The position numbers were made by a program, and so were the translations under genes. The notes below the pieces were generated by a model. That model searched no databases. It saw nothing but the letters and a program-made list of their open reading frames with translations, and had not been told where the DNA came from. DNA of 17,770 nucleotides from an uncultured Brevibacterium sp. (GTDB taxonomy: Bacteria > Actinomycetota > Actinomycetes > Actinomycetales > Brevibacteriaceae). The stretch spans positions 1-17,770 of the forward strand of contig CABTZE010000025.1 in assembly GCA_902489215.1 (NCBI GenBank), in the 5' to 3' direction. Positions 6,939 to 13,703 of this stretch are shown piece by piece; the stretch's first letter is position 1; each line of letters starts with the position of its first letter.

Positions 6939-8221
6939 TGGAAGTTCTCCGCGTTCGCGGTCCTGTTCGCCTCGAAGGCTCTGTGGAAGTCCGAGGTGCT
7001 AAGAACAGCGTTCTTAAACTCATGGCCGCCGCTCTGCTTGCTCCCGGCCGTTCTCTCATCACGAACGTTCCTGCGATTCTTGACGTGTCGATCATGGCGC
7101 GTCTTCTTGAGCGCCTTGGCTGCGGCGTTGAATACGATGCGCCGGCTGGCGTCGTCTCCATTGACGTGCCTGAGCGCACGGACATTCAGGCTGACTATCA
7201 GCTTGTGCGCGCGATGCGCGCTTCTATTTCTGTTTTGGGCCCGCTGATCGGCCGTATGCACAGTGCAAAGGTTGCGCTTCCCGGTGGGGATGCCATTGGG
7301 TCGCGCGGTCTTGATCTGCACGCGGCCGGTCTCAGAGCCCTGGGTGCGGATGTTCACCTCGATCACGGCTATTTCGTCGCCGAGGCGCCTGATGGGCTGC
7401 GCGGTGCTGAAATCGCTTTGGCCTTCCCTTCAGTGGGCGCAACCGAGAATCTCGTGATGGCCGCTGTTTTGGCAGATGGGCGCACCGTCATTGACAACGC
7501 TGCCAAAGAACCGGAGATTGTCGACATCTGCTCGATGTTGGTGAGCATGGGTGCGAAGATCGACGGCATCGGCACAGCTCGAATCGTGATTGACGGCGTT
7601 GATCATCTGAGCCCTTCTCAGCACAGCTGTGTGCCCGATCGGATTGTCGGCGGCACGTGGGCCTACGCTTCTGCTATCACCGCAGGGGATGTAGAAATCG
7701 TGGGAGTTGCGCGCGAACTGTTCCCCAATGTTCTTGACAAGCTCGAAGCAGCCGGCGCAGAGGTCTCTGACACAGGACGCGGCCTGCGTGTTGTCGGACC
7801 GCAGCGGCCCCGCTCGGTGAACATCTCAACTCTTCCGTTCCCCGGTTTCCCCACCGACCTGCAGCCGTTCGCAATTGCCCTGAATGCTGTCGCGGACGGT
7901 GTCGGCGTTGTGACGGAGAACCTGTTTGAAGCTCGCTGGCGGTTTGTGCACGAACTTGCTCGCCTTGGGGCGAAGATCGCTATTGACGGCAATCATGCTC
8001 TTATCACCGGGACGGATGAGCTGACGGGGGCCGAGGTGGAGGCATCCGACATTCGAGCAGGAGCCGGTCTGGTTCTTGCAGGTCTCGCTGCCAGTGGAAC
8101 CACTGAGGTTGCAGGGGTCGATCATATTGACCGCGGCTACGAATACTTTGTTGAGAAGCTGCGCGCTCTCGGCGCTGATGTCGAACGGGACGCCATACCG
8201 GAGGTTCTCGACTTCACCTGA
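6938..8221 (+). CDS. murA: UDP-N-acetylglucosamine 1-carboxyvinyltransferase (MurA), Asp-type
   Basis: MurA transfers enolpyruvate from phosphoenolpyruvate to UDP-GlcNAc, the first committed step of peptidoglycan synthesis, in the cytoplasm. The 427-residue product has the conserved Lys22 in RGAKNS, the two inverted alpha/beta repeats of the EPSP-synthase fold, the FPTDLQPF segment with the catalytic Asp, and FEARWRFVHELARLGA near the end. In the active-site loop the usual Cys (E. coli Cys115) is replaced by Asp118 (PGGDAIGSRG), as in mycobacterial MurA. Fosfomycin acts by alkylating that Cys, so resistance is expected. I start at ATG 6938, which overlaps the DUF2550 stop and has GGAAGG at 6924-6929; a longer in-frame start at 6884 would extend into DUF2550 and does not fit the family. 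Confidence 0.95.
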   Translation: MEVLRVRGPVRLEGSVEVRGAKNSVLKLMAAALLAPGRSLITNVPAILDVSIMARLLERLGCGVEYDAPAGVVSIDVPERTDIQADYQLVRAMRASISVLGPLIGRMHSAKVALPGGDAIGSRGLDLHAAGLRALGADVHLDHGYFVAEAPDGLRGAEIALAFPSVGATENLVMAAVLADGRTVIDNAAKEPEIVDICSMLVSMGAKIDGIGTARIVIDGVDHLSPSQHSCVPDRIVGGTWAYASAITAGDVEIVGVARELFPNVLDKLEAAGAEVSDTGRGLRVVGPQRPRSVNISTLPFPGFPTDLQPFAIALNAVADGVGVVTENLFEARWRFVHELARLGAKIAIDGNHALITGTDELTGAEVEASDIRAGAGLVLAGLAASGTTEVAGVDHIDRGYEYFVEKLRALGADVERDAIPEVLDFT

Positions 8222-8223
8222 AC

Positions 8224-8239
8224 GCTGAGGCCTTTCAGC
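8224..8239 (+). terminator. Weak hairpin between convergent murA and pirin genes
   Basis: GCTGA (8224-8228) and TCAGC (8235-8239) form a 5-bp stem with loop GGCCTT in the 29-bp gap between the ends of murA and the minus-strand pirin gene. No U-tract follows. It is the only structure in the gap, so it may serve both genes, but it is weak. Confidence 0.3.
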
Positions 8240-8250
8240 CCCTGTTCGGC

Positions 8251-9231
8251 TCAGTCCTCGTCCGGCAGTGTTGGCAGAGACAGCGTGTCGGTCGGGTTTT
8301 CCGGAAGCGGGCCGAAGATGACGGGCTTTTCCTCATCACTCTGCTCTTCATCGACCTCGATTTCGCTGCGGTACTGCGTGTACCACTGTTCGATCTCTTC
8401 GTGTGAGCGTCCGGCGAAGTTCCACCACATGACGATTTCCTCGTCGAAGGGCTGGCCTCCGAATAGAACAAGACGTGTTGGCACATCGGCTGAAAGCCGA
8501 ACGGTGCCGTTGCCCTGGGGGATGAAGGCCAGCTGTTCCGCTTCGATGGCGGCCGACTTGCCGTCCTCGAGTGTCAGCCGAGCTTCTCCGGAATCAACGA
8601 GCAGACCGTGTTCAAAATGGTCGCTCAGAGGAATCTCAGCTGTGCCGTAGATGTCCAGCTGTGCTGCGACGACGCTCACGATCGGGTCGATGGGGGAGCG
8701 AACGTCACCTACGGACCCCAAATAAACCCTGACTTTGCAGTCGCCGGCGTAAAAGCACTCCGCGGGATGGTGCTGGTTGGACGCCGGGGCGAAACGGTGC
8801 TTGTCCGGAAGGGCATACCAGAGTTCAACTCCGTGGAGGATCTCTGTGTCTTCCGTTGTGAACTCGGAGTGCGAAGCCCCACGACCGGCTATGAACAAAG
8901 ATGCTTCGCCGGGTTCGACGGTGACAGAGGTGCCTGTTGAGAAGGTCTCTGTCAGGCTGCCGCTGAACAGCATCGGCATGCACGCCACACCCGCATGAGG
9001 GTGCGTGGGCGAGGTGAGCTTTCCGGTTTCGTCGTCAACGCCCTGCGGTCCGAAATGGTCGAGGTAGCACCACGGGCCGATCATGCCCAGGTCATCGTGC
9101 GGCAGGGCCCGGCGCAGCGGAACACCGTGCGTGTCTACGCTGCGGATATCACGCGGCTCAACGACGGTCAGCTCAGTGGCATCGGCTGCTGAGCACACAT
9201 GAACGCGGGGCCGTTTTTCCAGATTGCTCAT
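8251..9231 (-). CDS. Pirin family bicupin protein
   Basis: Pirins are iron-binding cupin proteins; some bacterial members act as quercetin dioxygenases and others as regulators of enzymes, so the role here is open. The 326-residue product keeps all four metal ligands of the N-terminal cupin: His77 and His79 in THPHAG, His121 and Glu123 in GASHSEF. A second cupin-like domain spans roughly residues 165-270. After it comes a C-terminal tail rich in Glu and Asp (about 290-326) that most short pirins lack. ATG at 9231-9229 is preceded by AAGGAG 11 bases upstream, and that site lies in the loop of a small hairpin (9239-9253). It is downstream of nucS on the same strand, 144 bp away, and probably has its own promoter. 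Confidence 0.88.
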   Translation of the reverse strand: MSNLEKRPRVHVCSAADATELTVVEPRDIRSVDTHGVPLRRALPHDDLGMIGPWCYLDHFGPQGVDDETGKLTSPTHPHAGVACMPMLFSGSLTETFSTGTSVTVEPGEASLFIAGRGASHSEFTTEDTEILHGVELWYALPDKHRFAPASNQHHPAECFYAGDCKVRVYLGSVGDVRSPIDPIVSVVAAQLDIYGTAEIPLSDHFEHGLLVDSGEARLTLEDGKSAAIEAEQLAFIPQGNGTVRLSADVPTRLVLFGGQPFDEEIVMWWNFAGRSHEEIEQWYTQYRSEIEVDEEQSDEEKPVIFGPLPENPTDTLSLPTLPDED

Positions 9232-9375
9232 TGTTCGTCTCGCTCCTTGCGAGGGTAATCAGCTTGGGTCGACGGACGTCGGCAGATACGGTGTTCTGCC
9301 GTGTCCACCGCGTTGACCCTAGCACCCGTGGCTCAAAGCCGCCGGAAGCTAAGCACTCCTGGCGTGTGCGACGGC
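9232..9375 (-). promoter_or_regulatory. Upstream region of the pirin gene
   Basis: This 144-bp gap holds no gene. On the minus strand TAGGGT (9321-9316) is a candidate -10 resembling others in the window, but there is no clear -35. Closer to the gene, CTCGC-AAGGA-GCGAG (9253-9239 on the minus strand) is a 5-bp hairpin whose loop displays the Shine-Dalgarno core. No convincing nucS terminator is visible. Confidence 0.35.
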
Positions 9376-10071
9376 TCAGAACAAACGGGATTCTGAATCA
9401 TCAACTCCGCGCATGGCGTCGTAGTCCAGAATGACGCAGCGGATGCCGCGGTCCTCTGCGAGGGTACGGGCTTGGGGTTTGATTTCTTGGGCGGCGAAAA
9501 CGCCCGTGACGGGTGCCAGCAGTGGGTCTCGATTGAGCAGCTCAAGGTACCTGGTGAGCTGCTCAACTCCGTCGATTCCGCCTCGTCTTTTGATTTCGAC
9601 GGCAACCGAGGCGCCCTCGCCGCTGCGGGCGAGGATGTCGACCGGTCCGATGGCGGTCATGTATTCCCGGCGCACGGTCGTGTAGCCCTCGCCGAGCGTG
9701 TCGATCTGATCGGCAAGCAGCTCCTGCAGGTGTGCCTCGACTCCGTCCTTGATGAGGCCAGGGTCGACGCCGAATTCGTGGGTGATGTCTTCGAGGATTT
9801 CGGCGATCGAGATGATGAGCCGGTCCTCGGTCTTCTCCGCAGCGACAGTCCAGACTTCCCGGATGCCGGCTTCGGTCTGCTCGTCTGAGGGCTCATCCAC
9901 CCTCAGCTGTGCCGGGGCGGTCATCCAGTTGAGCGGCTTGTACGAGCCGCCGTCGGAGTGGACGAGCACCGATCCGTCGGCTTTGAGCATGACAAGCCGC
10001 TTAGCCATGGGCAGGTGGGCGGTCAGACGACCGACGTAGTCAACACTGCACTGAGCAATCACCAAACGCAC
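9376..10071 (-). CDS. nucS: Mismatch-specific endonuclease NucS
   Basis: NucS cuts both strands at mismatches and provides mismatch repair in actinobacteria that lack MutS/MutL. The 231-residue product has the N-terminal DNA-binding and dimerisation domain (RLVIAQCSVDYVGRLTAHL, YKPLNWM at 44-50) and the RecB-type nuclease domain with Asp145 in GPVDIL, Glu159 and Lys161 in VEIKRRG, and the Gln171/Tyr175 motif. The C-terminus is RLF, matching the conserved tail reported to bind the sliding clamp. An open frame reaches much further upstream (to 10248), but homology starts at about MRLVIAQ. I chose GTG 10071 because a -10 TAGAGT sits exactly 7 bases before it. GTG 10080, adding three residues (as in the M. 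tuberculosis protein), is the alternative. Confidence 0.93.
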   Translation of the reverse strand: MRLVIAQCSVDYVGRLTAHLPMAKRLVMLKADGSVLVHSDGGSYKPLNWMTAPAQLRVDEPSDEQTEAGIREVWTVAAEKTEDRLIISIAEILEDITHEFGVDPGLIKDGVEAHLQELLADQIDTLGEGYTTVRREYMTAIGPVDILARSGEGASVAVEIKRRGGIDGVEQLTRYLELLNRDPLLAPVTGVFAAQEIKPQARTLAEDRGIRCVILDYDAMRGVDDSESRLF

Positions 10072-10078
10072 GTCGCAC

Positions 10079-10084
10079 ACTCTA
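10079..10084 (-). promoter_or_regulatory. Leaderless -10 element for nucS
   Basis: On the minus strand TAGAGT (10084 to 10079) is followed by 7 bases and then GTG 10071. There is no Shine-Dalgarno sequence ahead of this GTG. The spacing matches that seen at the DUF2550 start, so a leaderless transcript beginning at the GTG is likely. If the alternative GTG at 10080 were used, this hexamer would overlap the start codon. Confidence 0.5.
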
Positions 10085-10089
10085 CGTGA

Positions 10090-10095
10090 CACAAT
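10090..10095 (+). promoter_or_regulatory. Possible -10 for the small Cys/His gene
   Basis: CACAAT (10090-10095) lies 7 bases before ATG 10103. It keeps the A at position 2 and T at position 6 of the -10 consensus but not the first T. With the nucS -10 at 10079-10084 on the other strand, the two divergent promoters would overlap almost completely. Confidence 0.3.
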
Positions 10096-10102
10096 GGCGG
10101 CT

Positions 10103-10402
10103 ATGCCACGCTCCCCATCGAATCGCCGCCGAAACAAATGGCAGCAGCCGCATCGACCTCTGTCGTCGATGAACTCGACTCGCCGTTCGATCACGGAACC
10201 GGACGGCACGTGGATTGTGCAGCAGATTCGCAGCGGCACGCCGGGCAAGGTCTACATCTGCCCGGGGTGCAATCAGGATCTTCCCGCATCAACACCGCAC
10301 ACCGTGGCTTGGCGTTCAGACGATGAGTTCGGCTGGGGGACAGGCGTGGGGGAGCGCCGGCACTGGCACACGTCGTGCTTCAACGCTCGCAGTCGTCGGT
10401 GA
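10103..10402 (+). CDS. Small Cys/His (zinc-ribbon-like) protein of unknown function
   Basis: I do not know a function for this 99-residue protein. Relatives beside nucS in other actinobacteria are, as I recall, often labelled 'ATP/GTP-binding protein' without a visible P-loop, and I see none here. It starts with a basic tail (MPRSPSNRRRNK). The core has CPGC (Cys53, Cys56), GTP-like TPHTVAW with His66, and RRHWHTSC with His87, His89 and Cys92. These make plausible metal ligands in a small zinc-binding or HNH-like fold. ATG 10103 is preferred over ATG 10094 because relatives begin MPR; the latter adds three residues. It is divergent from nucS with about 31 bp between start codons, which suggests shared control and perhaps a DNA-related role (inference). 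Confidence 0.75.
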   Translation: MPRSPSNRRRNKWQQPHRPLSSMNSTRRSITEPDGTWIVQQIRSGTPGKVYICPGCNQDLPASTPHTVAWRSDDEFGWGTGVGERRHWHTSCFNARSRR

Positions 10403-10419
10403 AGAATCTGCCTTGACGC

Positions 10420-10453
10420 GAAAACCGGCGCCGCTTCTGCGACGCCGGTTTTC
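10420..10453 (+). terminator. Bidirectional rho-independent terminator
   Basis: GAAAACCGGCG (10420-10430) pairs perfectly with CGCCGGTTTTC (10443-10453) around a 12-base loop that can add a short inner GC stem. The A-rich and T-rich ends give a U-tract in both directions, suiting the convergent genes on each side. A second copy of the right arm, GCCGGTTTTC, occurs at 10461-10470 and could pair with the same left arm as an alternative. Confidence 0.85.
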
Positions 10454-10482
10454 TTGTACTGCCGGTTTTCTATGCGGGCAGA

Positions 10483-11949
10483 TCAGCTGTTCGGGTTCTT
10501 AGCCTGTGATGGGCCGCCCACCTGACCGTTCGGCTTTTTGTCGGGATGCGCGCCTGCGGGTTTCGGCTGAGCTGACTTTGCGTCCGAACCCTGTTCAGCA
10601 GACGGTTTGGCAGCCTGCTGGCTGGAAGCCGCAGGCTTGTCTCCCTGTCCCGCCGCCTTGCTTTCCTTGCCCGAGGTGTCGGTCTTCTTCTGTGCCGATC
10701 CTTCGGCTGCTTTGAGCTTTTCGAGTTCTTCCTTCGAACCGATCTTCTCGGTGGGGTAGGCGGCCGCCTTGATCTGATCCGAGCGGTCGTCTTCGAGGTC
10801 GACGTCGTCGAAGAGTCCGGGCGCGCTGAACATGGAGCGCAGCTGTTCCATCTGGGCGGTGATGGTGCGGCGCTGCTTGGTGAGCAGGTCGACTTGCGAC
10901 TGCGCAGCGGACACCGAGCGCTTGGCTTCTGCAGCGGATTCTTCCAGTGTTGCCTCGGCAGTCTCGCGTGCTTCGTTGATGAGCTCTTGGGCGCGAGCCT
11001 TGCCGTCGGCAATGATCTTGTCGGCCTTTTCGAGAGCTTCCTTACGGGTCTTTTCGGCGCGTTCAGCCGCTTCCTTGGCATCGGCGTCGGCCTTGGCAGC
11101 GCGCTCAGCCGCTGCTTTCTGCAGCTTCTGGTTTTCTTCCTGGGCCTTGGTGAAGCGCTCGTTTTCGGCCTTTTCGTGGTCGGCGCGGATCTTGGCGAGG
11201 CTTGCGGCCTGGGCGTCGGCGGCCTTTTTGGCCTCAGCAGACTGCTTTTCGGCTTCCGTCCGCAGAGTGTTCGCTTCGGCCTTGGCCTTTTCCAGAAGAG
11301 TGTCGGCTTCCTTCTTGGCTGCGGCAATCGTGTCTGCCGCCTCTTTTTCTGCAGCGGCGCGCTTTTCGCTCAGTTCGCGCTTGAGTGCTTCGTAGGAATC
11401 AGATTTTTCTGCGGCGGAGTCGTCGCGGATCTGCTGTGCTTCGCGCTCGGCGGTCTGCTTGAGTTCCGAGGCGCGCTTTTCTGCGGCCTCAATGGTTTCA
11501 GATGCGCGCAGGTCTGCAGCCTTGGCGGTTGCCTCTGCCTCTGCGCGGGCGCTGTTGAGGGTGTCGTTGCTTTCAGTGTGCATGCGAGCACGTGAGGACG
11601 CGGCGTCCGCGCGGGCCTTGTTGCGGATGGTTTCGGCATCCGCGGTTGCTTGGGCGAGGGTTTCGCGCGCCTGGGATTCGGCGATCTTCAGCAGCTGGTC
11701 GATGCGGCTGCCGGGAGGGCCGGCCTGGGCGGCGTTGTCGTCGGCTGCCTTTTTCAGCTGCTGTTTGGCTTCGGAGAGTTCGCCTGCGATCTGCAGCTTG
11801 GCGCGGTCAGCAGCGATGACCTGGCTGCGAGCGTCGGAGAGGGCTTTGCGGAGGGATTCGATTTCCTGCTTGAGCTGGCTCAAACGCGAATCGACTTCGT
11901 TCTTTTCGTACCCCCGCATTGCTGTGCGGAATTCTTCCGGCTGTGTCAC
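10483..11949 (-). CDS. DivIVA/FilP-like long coiled-coil protein
   Basis: The 488-residue product opens with a DivIVA-like motif, EFRTAMRGYEKNEVD (residues 6-20), in which the GY and EVD positions match the DivIVA/GpsB N-terminal signature. A charged Ala/Glu/Lys-rich coiled coil follows from about residue 20 to 370 with a break at AGPPGSR (about 75-81). A short acidic segment (LFDDVDLEDD) and a low-complexity tail of about 95 residues rich in Ala, Lys, Gln, Ser, Gly and Pro end the protein. It has no membrane helix. Such proteins in actinobacteria (DivIVA/Wag31, FilP, Scy) organise polar growth and the cytoskeleton; which one this is cannot be told from composition. GTG 11949 is chosen for its site GAAGGAGA about 9 bases upstream. 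Confidence 0.8.
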   Translation of the reverse strand: MTQPEEFRTAMRGYEKNEVDSRLSQLKQEIESLRKALSDARSQVIAADRAKLQIAGELSEAKQQLKKAADDNAAQAGPPGSRIDQLLKIAESQARETLAQATADAETIRNKARADAASSRARMHTESNDTLNSARAEAEATAKAADLRASETIEAAEKRASELKQTAEREAQQIRDDSAAEKSDSYEALKRELSEKRAAAEKEAADTIAAAKKEADTLLEKAKAEANTLRTEAEKQSAEAKKAADAQAASLAKIRADHEKAENERFTKAQEENQKLQKAAAERAAKADADAKEAAERAEKTRKEALEKADKIIADGKARAQELINEARETAEATLEESAAEAKRSVSAAQSQVDLLTKQRRTITAQMEQLRSMFSAPGLFDDVDLEDDRSDQIKAAAYPTEKIGSKEELEKLKAAEGSAQKKTDTSGKESKAAGQGDKPAASSQQAAKPSAEQGSDAKSAQPKPAGAHPDKKPNGQVGGPSQAKNPNS

Positions 11950-12034
11950 GGTTCCGATTCTCCTTCGTCCGAATGCTCTGCGTGCCCGGCGCTGCGGCCG
12001 TTCGGCTCGCGGCGGTGCTGAGCCACTGGGAACA

Positions 12035-12065
12035 ATTCTACGTAGTCAGCTTCACATTTCCTCAA
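12035..12065 (-). promoter_or_regulatory. Candidate promoter for the coiled-coil gene
   Basis: On the minus strand TAGAAT (12040 to 12035) is a strong -10 and TTGAGG (12065 to 12060) a possible -35 with a long 19-base spacer. The 5' leader would be about 80 bases. It lies in the 219-bp divergent gap shared with the thiolase gene. Confidence 0.45.
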
Positions 12066-12098
12066 AGAGGGAGCGCCTGCGGGCCGCAGTGTCGTGGA

Positions 12099-12145
12099 TC
12101 ACTCTCGGTGTTCTAGGATTGTCTTAGAGTGAGGCGAGACTCACT
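12099..12145 (+). promoter_or_regulatory. Thiolase promoter with overlapping inverted repeats (possible operator)
   Basis: TAGGAT (12114-12119) is a candidate -10. Around and after it, TCACTCT (12099-12105) is mirrored by AGAGTGA (12126-12132), and AGTGAG (12128-12133) is mirrored by CTCACT (12140-12145) with a 6-base centre. The 12128-12145 palindrome would sit just downstream of the transcription start, a classic repressor position. A ribosome site AAAGGAG at 12158-12164 follows. The regulator is unknown. Confidence 0.45.
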
Positions 12146-12168
12146 GAAACCTCAGCAAAGGAGTTCTC

Positions 12169-13359
12169 ATGGCAGAAGCCGTCATCGTCGCCGGTGCCCG
12201 CACACCGCTGGGCAAGATGTCCGGTGGACTGGCAAGTCTTTCCGCAGTCGATCTTGGTGCGCACGCCATCAAGGGTGCGCTCGACAAGGCCGGAGTTGCT
12301 CCGGAAGCGGTTGAATACGTCCTCATGGGTCAGGTCCTGCAGGCCGGTCTCGGGCAGGGTGCTGGCCGTCAGGCCGCAGCCAAGGCAGGCATCCCCATGA
12401 ACGTTCCGGCTGTCACGCTCAACAAGCTGTGCCTGTCGGGCATCAATACCATCACCCACGCCGCGATGCTGGTCCGCTCCGGTGAGTACGACGTCGTCGT
12501 CGCCGGCGGTCAGGAATCGATGACGAACGCGCCGCACATGCTCGAGAAGTCGCGCGCCGGCTTCAAGTACGGCACGATTCAGATGCGCGACCACATGGAC
12601 TACGACGGCCTGTGGGACGCCTTCACGGATCAGGCCATGGGTGGTCTTACCGAGTCGATGAACGACGAAGACGGCGTGCACTTCTCGCGCGAAGAGCAGG
12701 ATGCGTTTGCTGCTCAGTCGCACCAGCGTGCCGCAAAGGCCTGGGCTGATGGCAAGTTCGCCGACGAGGTCGTCCCGGTCACGATCAAGACCCGCAAGGG
12801 CGAAGTCGTCGTCGACAGCGACGAGGGTGTGCGTGCGGACACGACCGCTGAATCCATGGCCGGTCTGCGTCCGGCGTTCCGCAAGGACGGCACCATTACT
12901 GCAGGCAATGCCTCGCAGATCTCTGACGGTGCAGCGGCCGTTGTCGTCATGAACAAGGACAAGGCGCTTGAGCAGGGCCTGCCGATCCTCGCGGAAATCA
13001 AGTCCCACGCCTGGACCGCCGGGCCGGACTCGACTCTGCAGCACCAGCCTTCGCAGGCCATCAAGGCCGCTGCTGAACGCGAAGGCGTTGCAGCGGACTC
13101 GTTCGATCTCTACGAGATCAACGAGGCCTTTGCCGCTGTGTCGCTGGCTTCCATGAAGGATCTCGGCATTGATGATGAGCGTGTGAACGTCAACGGCGGT
13201 GCCGTGTCCCTGGGCCACCCGATCGGTGCCTCGGGAGCGCGCATTGTCCTCCACCTCGCTCTGGAACTTCAGCGCCGAGGCGGAGGCAAGGGTGTTGCTG
13301 CCCTCTGCGGTGGCGGTGGTCAGGGTGACGCCCTCATTGTCGAGGTGCCGCAGGCCTGA
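12169..13359 (+). CDS. Acetyl-CoA C-acetyltransferase (thiolase)
   Basis: Thiolases condense two acetyl-CoA to acetoacetyl-CoA or cleave 3-ketoacyl-CoA. The 396-residue product has the full catalytic set: nucleophile Cys88 in LNKLCLSG, NEAF in the middle of the C-terminal domain, His350 in SLGHPIGASG and the acid/base Cys380 in ALCGGGGQGDA. Its length and the GQVLQAGLGQGAGRQAA segment fit the biosynthetic/acetoacetyl-CoA type, but substrate preference cannot be fixed from sequence. Start ATG 12169 has AAGGAG 5 bases upstream. It stands alone between a divergent coiled-coil gene and its own terminator; M. tuberculosis has fadA4 in the equivalent place after nucS, so it is probably a vertically inherited housekeeping gene. 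Confidence 0.94.
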   Translation: MAEAVIVAGARTPLGKMSGGLASLSAVDLGAHAIKGALDKAGVAPEAVEYVLMGQVLQAGLGQGAGRQAAAKAGIPMNVPAVTLNKLCLSGINTITHAAMLVRSGEYDVVVAGGQESMTNAPHMLEKSRAGFKYGTIQMRDHMDYDGLWDAFTDQAMGGLTESMNDEDGVHFSREEQDAFAAQSHQRAAKAWADGKFADEVVPVTIKTRKGEVVVDSDEGVRADTTAESMAGLRPAFRKDGTITAGNASQISDGAAAVVVMNKDKALEQGLPILAEIKSHAWTAGPDSTLQHQPSQAIKAAAEREGVAADSFDLYEINEAFAAVSLASMKDLGIDDERVNVNGGAVSLGHPIGASGARIVLHLALELQRRGGGKGVAALCGGGGQGDALIVEVPQA

Positions 13360-13380
13360 TCCTGCCTGAGTGACTTCAGT

Positions 13381-13416
13381 TGGGGTCGGCATCGGGGTGA
13401 TCCGATGCCGACCCCA
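13381..13416 (+). terminator. Strong hairpin terminator after the thiolase gene
   Basis: TGGGGTCGGCATCGG (13381-13395) pairs perfectly over 15 bp with 13402-13416 around loop GGTGAT. It begins 21 bases after the thiolase stop and is followed by GCTTTCTG, a weak T-rich tail. Confidence 0.85.
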
Positions 13417-13471
13417 GCTTTCTGTTCGGCCACTGGCGCACAGCCGCGATCGCCAAAGTCATGGCGGGCGC

Positions 13472-13477
13472 TAGAAT
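13472..13477 (+). promoter_or_regulatory. -10 element of the tRNA-Arg promoter
   Basis: TAGAAT at 13472-13477 lies 11 bases before the mature tRNA 5' end, so the primary transcript would start only a few bases upstream of it. No good -35 is visible. Confidence 0.5.
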
Positions 13478-13488
13478 GGCCAGCTGAA

Positions 13489-13561
<73 letters not shown>

Positions 13562-13568
13562 CTTCTTA

Positions 13569-13606
13569 GGCCCGGGCATGTGGTTTTACGATCACGGCCC
13601 GGGCAT
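13569..13606 (+). repeat. 11-bp direct repeat that can also form a hairpin
   Basis: GGCCCGGGCAT occurs at 13569-13579 and again at 13596-13606. Its core GCCCGGGC is self-complementary, so the two copies can pair as an 8-bp stem with a 19-base loop just after the tRNA. It may be the tRNA terminator, though no U-tract follows. Confidence 0.45.
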
Positions 13607-13661
13607 TGTCATTGCAGGGGTTTTCGAACTCTCCTCACGATCGATTTCGATTCAACCCGTG

Positions 13662-13703
13662 TATCCGGGTACCGGTCGCAGCTATCCGGGTACCGGTCGC
13701 AGC
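13662..13703 (+). repeat. Perfect tandem duplication of a 21-bp unit
   Basis: Positions 13662-13682 are repeated without change at 13683-13703. Each unit contains TATCCGGGTACC followed by GGTCGCAGC. Each has CCGG-GTA-CCGG, able to make a tiny stem. The pair lies between tRNA-Arg and the 3' end of the minus-strand hydratase gene, 14 bases beyond its stop. The rest of the 13562-13717 gap shows no gene. Confidence 0.85.

Noticed and set aside
10072..10248. N-terminal extension of nucS up to 10248
   Set aside because: The added Arg/Cys-rich residues are absent from the family and overlap the divergent small Cys/His gene.
10832..11595. Plus-strand Ala/Ser- or Gly/Leu/Phe-rich frames opposite the coiled-coil gene
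   Set aside because: Hydrophobic look is the complement of Lys/Glu/Ala codons of the coiled coil; they are shadows, not membrane proteins.
12124..13392. 422-codon minus-strand frame opposite the thiolase gene
   Set aside because: The plus strand encodes a complete thiolase with all catalytic residues; the minus frame is a codon-bias shadow that also runs through the terminator.
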